From positions 1 to 56,115 of the forward strand of contig JAJXVU010000012.1 of NCBI GenBank assembly GCA_021781965.1: 56,115 nucleotides of DNA. The letters are read 5' to 3'. The stretch is from Pseudomonadota bacterium. Its GTDB lineage: Bacteria > Pseudomonadota > Gammaproteobacteria > UBA1113. Below are positions 53,356 to 56,115 of the stretch, one piece after another (position 1 is the stretch's first letter; each line of letters opens with the position of its first letter). The notes beneath the pieces were generated by a model. That model was given only the letters and a program-made list of their open reading frames with translations, was not told where the DNA came from and made no database searches. Position numbers and translations under genes: made by a program.

Positions 53356-53371
53356 TAACTATATGTAGTGT
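53356..53371 (+). promoter_or_regulatory. NrdR-box-like site upstream of nrdA
   Basis: TAACTATATGTAGTGT matches the NrdR palindrome ACACTATATATAGTGT at 13 of 16 positions, 41 bases before the start codon. NrdR represses ribonucleotide reductase genes. A second possible box at 53293–53308 is poorer and overlaps the DnaA-like sites. Confidence 0.5.
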
Positions 53372-53412
53372 TTTTTATGTGCATGATGCACTTACTTTTA
53401 TCGGAGATTTAA

Positions 53413-56115
53413 ATGGATAGTTCAGTTTTAGCACCCAAAGCCACCAACGAAGAGACGAAAATGATGCAAAATAATACGTTTAATGCGCAACCCGGGCAAT
53501 TACGCGTCATTCGCCGTAACGGCAAAGTAGTTCCTTATGACCCTAGTAAGCTTGCCGTAGCCATGACCAAGGCCTTTCTGGCCACCAGCGGACAAAATAG
53601 TCCCAGCTCTGAAAGCATACACGCTAAGGTAACCCTATTGGTACAAGAGATAGATGAGCGTTTTAAACGCCGCTTAACGGAAAATCCCATTATTCATATT
53701 GAAGACATTCAAGACCAAGTCGAATTGGCCTTGATGCGTGCGGGTGAACAAAAAGTAGCTCGTGCCTACGTGCTCTATCGCGAAGAACGCCGTAAGGCAC
53801 GCGAGCATACCGCCCCCGATCAACCGTTGTTACATATTACTTTGGACGATGGACTGCGCGTACCTCTAGACATGGGTCGTTTACAGGCACGCGTCAAAGC
53901 CGCTTGTCACGATTTAAAAGATGTAGATCCCAAGGCCATTTTGAAAGACGTGTTGCGCAATTTATTCGATGGCGTCACATTAACTGAAGTCAATCACGCT
54001 TTGGTATTAGCCGCACGTACTCTTATAGAATTAGAACCCAACTACACTTATGTCACCGCGCGCTTACTCTTAGACGATTTGCAAAACGAAGCGTTGGGCT
54101 TTTTAGGCTTAACAACACACTTAGCCCCAGAAGAAATGGCCAAAGCCTATGGGCATTATTTTAAAAGCTTCATCGCACGCGGCATTCAATTAGACCGTTT
54201 AGATCCGCGTTTACAAGATTTTGATCTAGATCGTTTAGGACTAGTGTTGATTGCCAACCGGGACCAACAATTTACTTATTTAGGTTTGCAAACGCTTTAC
54301 GACCGCTATTTTATACATGCAGATGGTGTGCGTTACGAATTGCCGCAAGCCTTCTTCATGCGTGTAGCCATGGGCTTAGCTTTAAACGAACAGCAAAAAA
54401 ATGAACGCGCCATAGAGTTTTATTTATTGCTCTCTTCCTTCGATTATATGAGTTCTACGCCTACACTATTTAACTCGGGTACATTGCGCTCGCAATTGTC
54501 CAGTTGCTATTTGTCTACCATTGGCGATGATTTAGACGACATTTACAGCGGCATTAAAGATAATGCCTTGCTGTCCAAGTTTGCAGGTGGCCTAGGCAAC
54601 GATTGGACTCCTGTGCGCGCTATGGGCTCTTACATCAAAGGCACCAATGGCAAATCACAAGGCGTAGTCCCTTTTATGGTAGTCGCCAATTACAGCATGG
54701 TTGCTGTAAATCAAGGCGGTAAGCGTAAGGGTGCAGGTTGTGCTTATTTAGAAACGTTCCACAAAGACATCAAAGAATTTTTAGAATTGCGTAAAAATAC
54801 CGGTGATGAACGCAGACGTACGCACGATATGAACACCGCTAATTGGATCCCTGATCTATTCATGAAGCGCGTTGTGAATGATCAACCCTTTACGCTATTT
54901 TCTCCGGATGAAACGCCCGATCTACACGATCTATACGGCAAAGCCTTTGAAACAGCGTATCTGGCTTATGAAGAAAAGGCGAAACAAGGTTTGATTAAAA
55001 ACTTTGAGGTGGTGTCGGCTAAAACCTTGTGGCGTAAAATGCTATCGCTGTTATTCGAAACAGGCCATCCTTGGGTCACATTTAAAGATCCTTGCAATAT
55101 ACGTTCGCCACAACAACACGTGGGTGTAGTGCACAGTTCTAATCTGTGTACTGAAATCACGCTCAATACTTCAAAAGATGAGATTGCCGTCTGTAATTTA
55201 GGCAGCATCAACTTGCCCGCGCATATACGTGATGGCAAGTTAGATATAGAACACTTGCGTAAAACCATTACCACTGCCGTGCGCATGTTGGACAACGTGA
55301 TAGACATTAACTTCTATCCGGTGCCACAGGCTAAACATTCCAATTTACGCCATCGTCCAGTCGGTTTAGGCTTAATGGGCTTCCAAGATGCTCTATACAA
55401 ATTAGGCTTAGACTACGAAAGCGATGAAGCCATTACTTTTGCTGATCGTTCTATGGAAGCCATCAGCTTCTACGCTATCAATGCTTCTAGCGACTTGGCT
55501 AAAGAACGCGGCAGCTATGAAACCTTTGCAGGTTCGTTGTGGTCACAAGGCATATTGCCTTTAGACTCGATTGAACTATTGGCCAAAGCGCGCGGTGCGG
55601 AATATCTAACAATGGATCGCAGTTATACATTCGATTGGCAGCAGTTGCGCGATAAAGTACAAAAACAAGGCATGCGTAATTCCAATGTCATGGCGATTGC
55701 GCCTACGGCGACTATTTCCAATATAGTCGGCGTCAGTCAATCCATAGAGCCTACCTATCAGAACCTGTATGTTAAATCCAATTTGTCGGGTGAATTTACA
55801 GTCATCAATCCTTACTTGGTGAATGACTTAAAAGCCTTAAACTTATGGGATAATGTCATGGTAACCGATCTTAAATATTTTAATGGTAGTGTTAAAGCGA
55901 TTACACGCATTCCAGAATATCTGAAGAAACGTTATGCCTCCGCATTTGAAATCGATGCTACTGCTTTAGTACTTGCGGGAGCACGACGACAAAAATGGAT
56001 AGATCAATCGCAATCTTTAAATTTATACATGGCGGCGCCTTCCGGTAAAAAACTCGACGATTTATATCGTTTAGCCTGGACATCGGGATTAAAAACCACG
56101 TATTATTTGAGATCG
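53413..56115 (+). CDS. nrdA: Ribonucleoside-diphosphate reductase class Ia alpha subunit, 3'-truncated
   Basis: Large subunit of aerobic ribonucleotide reductase. ATG at 53413 with GGAG six bases upstream. 901 codons run open to the window edge. N-terminal ATP-cone (RVIRRNGKVVPYDPSKL, about 29–45, and following 90 residues); core motifs SSCYLST, KFAGGLGNDWTPVR, NLCTEITLNTS (N-x-C-x-E), AVCNLGSINLP, PVGLGLMGFQD and IAPTATISNIVG. The last residues in the window, KTTYYLRS, are near the usual end, so about 20–60 codons, including the C-terminal Cys pair, are missing. Longer than E. coli NrdA (761) mainly through N-terminal and internal insertions. Confidence 0.95.
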   Translation, partial: MDSSVLAPKATNEETKMMQNNTFNAQPGQLRVIRRNGKVVPYDPSKLAVAMTKAFLATSGQNSPSSESIHAKVTLLVQEIDERFKRRLTENPIIHIEDIQDQVELALMRAGEQKVARAYVLYREERRKAREHTAPDQPLLHITLDDGLRVPLDMGRLQARVKAACHDLKDVDPKAILKDVLRNLFDGVTLTEVNHALVLAARTLIELEPNYTYVTARLLLDDLQNEALGFLGLTTHLAPEEMAKAYGHYFKSFIARGIQLDRLDPRLQDFDLDRLGLVLIANRDQQFTYLGLQTLYDRYFIHADGVRYELPQAFFMRVAMGLALNEQQKNERAIEFYLLLSSFDYMSSTPTLFNSGTLRSQLSSCYLSTIGDDLDDIYSGIKDNALLSKFAGGLGNDWTPVRAMGSYIKGTNGKSQGVVPFMVVANYSMVAVNQGGKRKGAGCAYLETFHKDIKEFLELRKNTGDERRRTHDMNTANWIPDLFMKRVVNDQPFTLFSPDETPDLHDLYGKAFETAYLAYEEKAKQGLIKNFEVVSAKTLWRKMLSLLFETGHPWVTFKDPCNIRSPQQHVGVVHSSNLCTEITLNTSKDEIAVCNLGSINLPAHIRDGKLDIEHLRKTITTAVRMLDNVIDINFYPVPQAKHSNLRHRPVGLGLMGFQDALYKLGLDYESDEAITFADRSMEAISFYAINASSDLAKERGSYETFAGSLWSQGILPLDSIELLAKARGAEYLTMDRSYTFDWQQLRDKVQKQGMRNSNVMAIAPTATISNIVGVSQSIEPTYQNLYVKSNLSGEFTVINPYLVNDLKALNLWDNVMVTDLKYFNGSVKAITRIPEYLKKRYASAFEIDATALVLAGARRQKWIDQSQSLNLYMAAPSGKKLDDLYRLAWTSGLKTTYYLRS

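Overview
The window looks like chromosomal DNA of a gamma-proteobacterium in the Legionellales (intracellular, Legionella/Coxiella/Berkiella-like). The evidence is moderate: low-to-middling GC, a glyQ–desaturase–dksA block, duplicated csrA, an AnkH/LegA3-like ankyrin protein (an effector type conserved in that order), a eukaryotic-type protein kinase homologue, and several large orphan proteins resembling secreted effectors. No rRNA, CRISPR array or intact insertion sequence was seen. One tRNA (Phe, GAA) is present.

Layout. 1–3.5 kb: minus-strand housekeeping block glyS(partial)–glyQ–fatty-acid desaturase–dksA. 3.8–5.7 kb: tRNA-Phe, then a secreted Cys-rich protein abutting a pentapeptide-like membrane protein. 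5.7–7.3 kb: a gene-poor stretch with a strong promoter and about 750 nt of densely nested inverted repeats ending in a hairpin plus T-run, which I read as an uncharacterised large structured RNA. It runs straight into the C-terminal remnant of a DUF4160 gene followed by an intact DUF2442 gene. 7.4–9.5 kb: a tRNA-dihydrouridine synthase, then a minus-strand csrA cluster (frameshifted csrA, orphan ORF, small ORF, intact csrA). 9.9–20.9 kb: accessory region with orphan proteins, an MFS transporter plus O-carbamoyltransferase pair, an IS256-type remnant and a hybrid histidine kinase. 21.2–30.9 kb: RecQ-like helicase with a phosphoribosyltransferase-like C-terminus, a 1510-residue membrane-anchored protein with HEPN-like motifs, recD2 and a queuosine-precursor transporter.

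31–40 kb is mostly metabolic: msrBA fusion, prlC, phosphopantetheinyl transferase, rsgA, cca, phhA, an orphan protein and suhB. 40.2–41.3 kb holds a higA-type antitoxin and a higB-type toxin separated by about 420 bp, each preceded by a related palindrome. 41.3–48.3 kb carries ileS–lspA–fkpB and pteridine reductase–hydrolase–zapE. 48.3–56.1 kb has midA, a tandem family of three tiny lipoproteins missed by ordinary ORF cut-offs (one with an 11-G tract at its ribosome-binding site), rpsT, the AnkH-like gene, a kinase-like gene, and the start of nrdA with DnaA- and NrdR-like sites upstream.

Strongest candidates for something undescribed: the ~750-nt structured RNA locus at 6.2–6.96 kb, the three-lipoprotein array at 49.4–50.1 kb, and the frameshifted csrA cluster. 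All family assignments are from recognising motifs by eye; no database search was possible.
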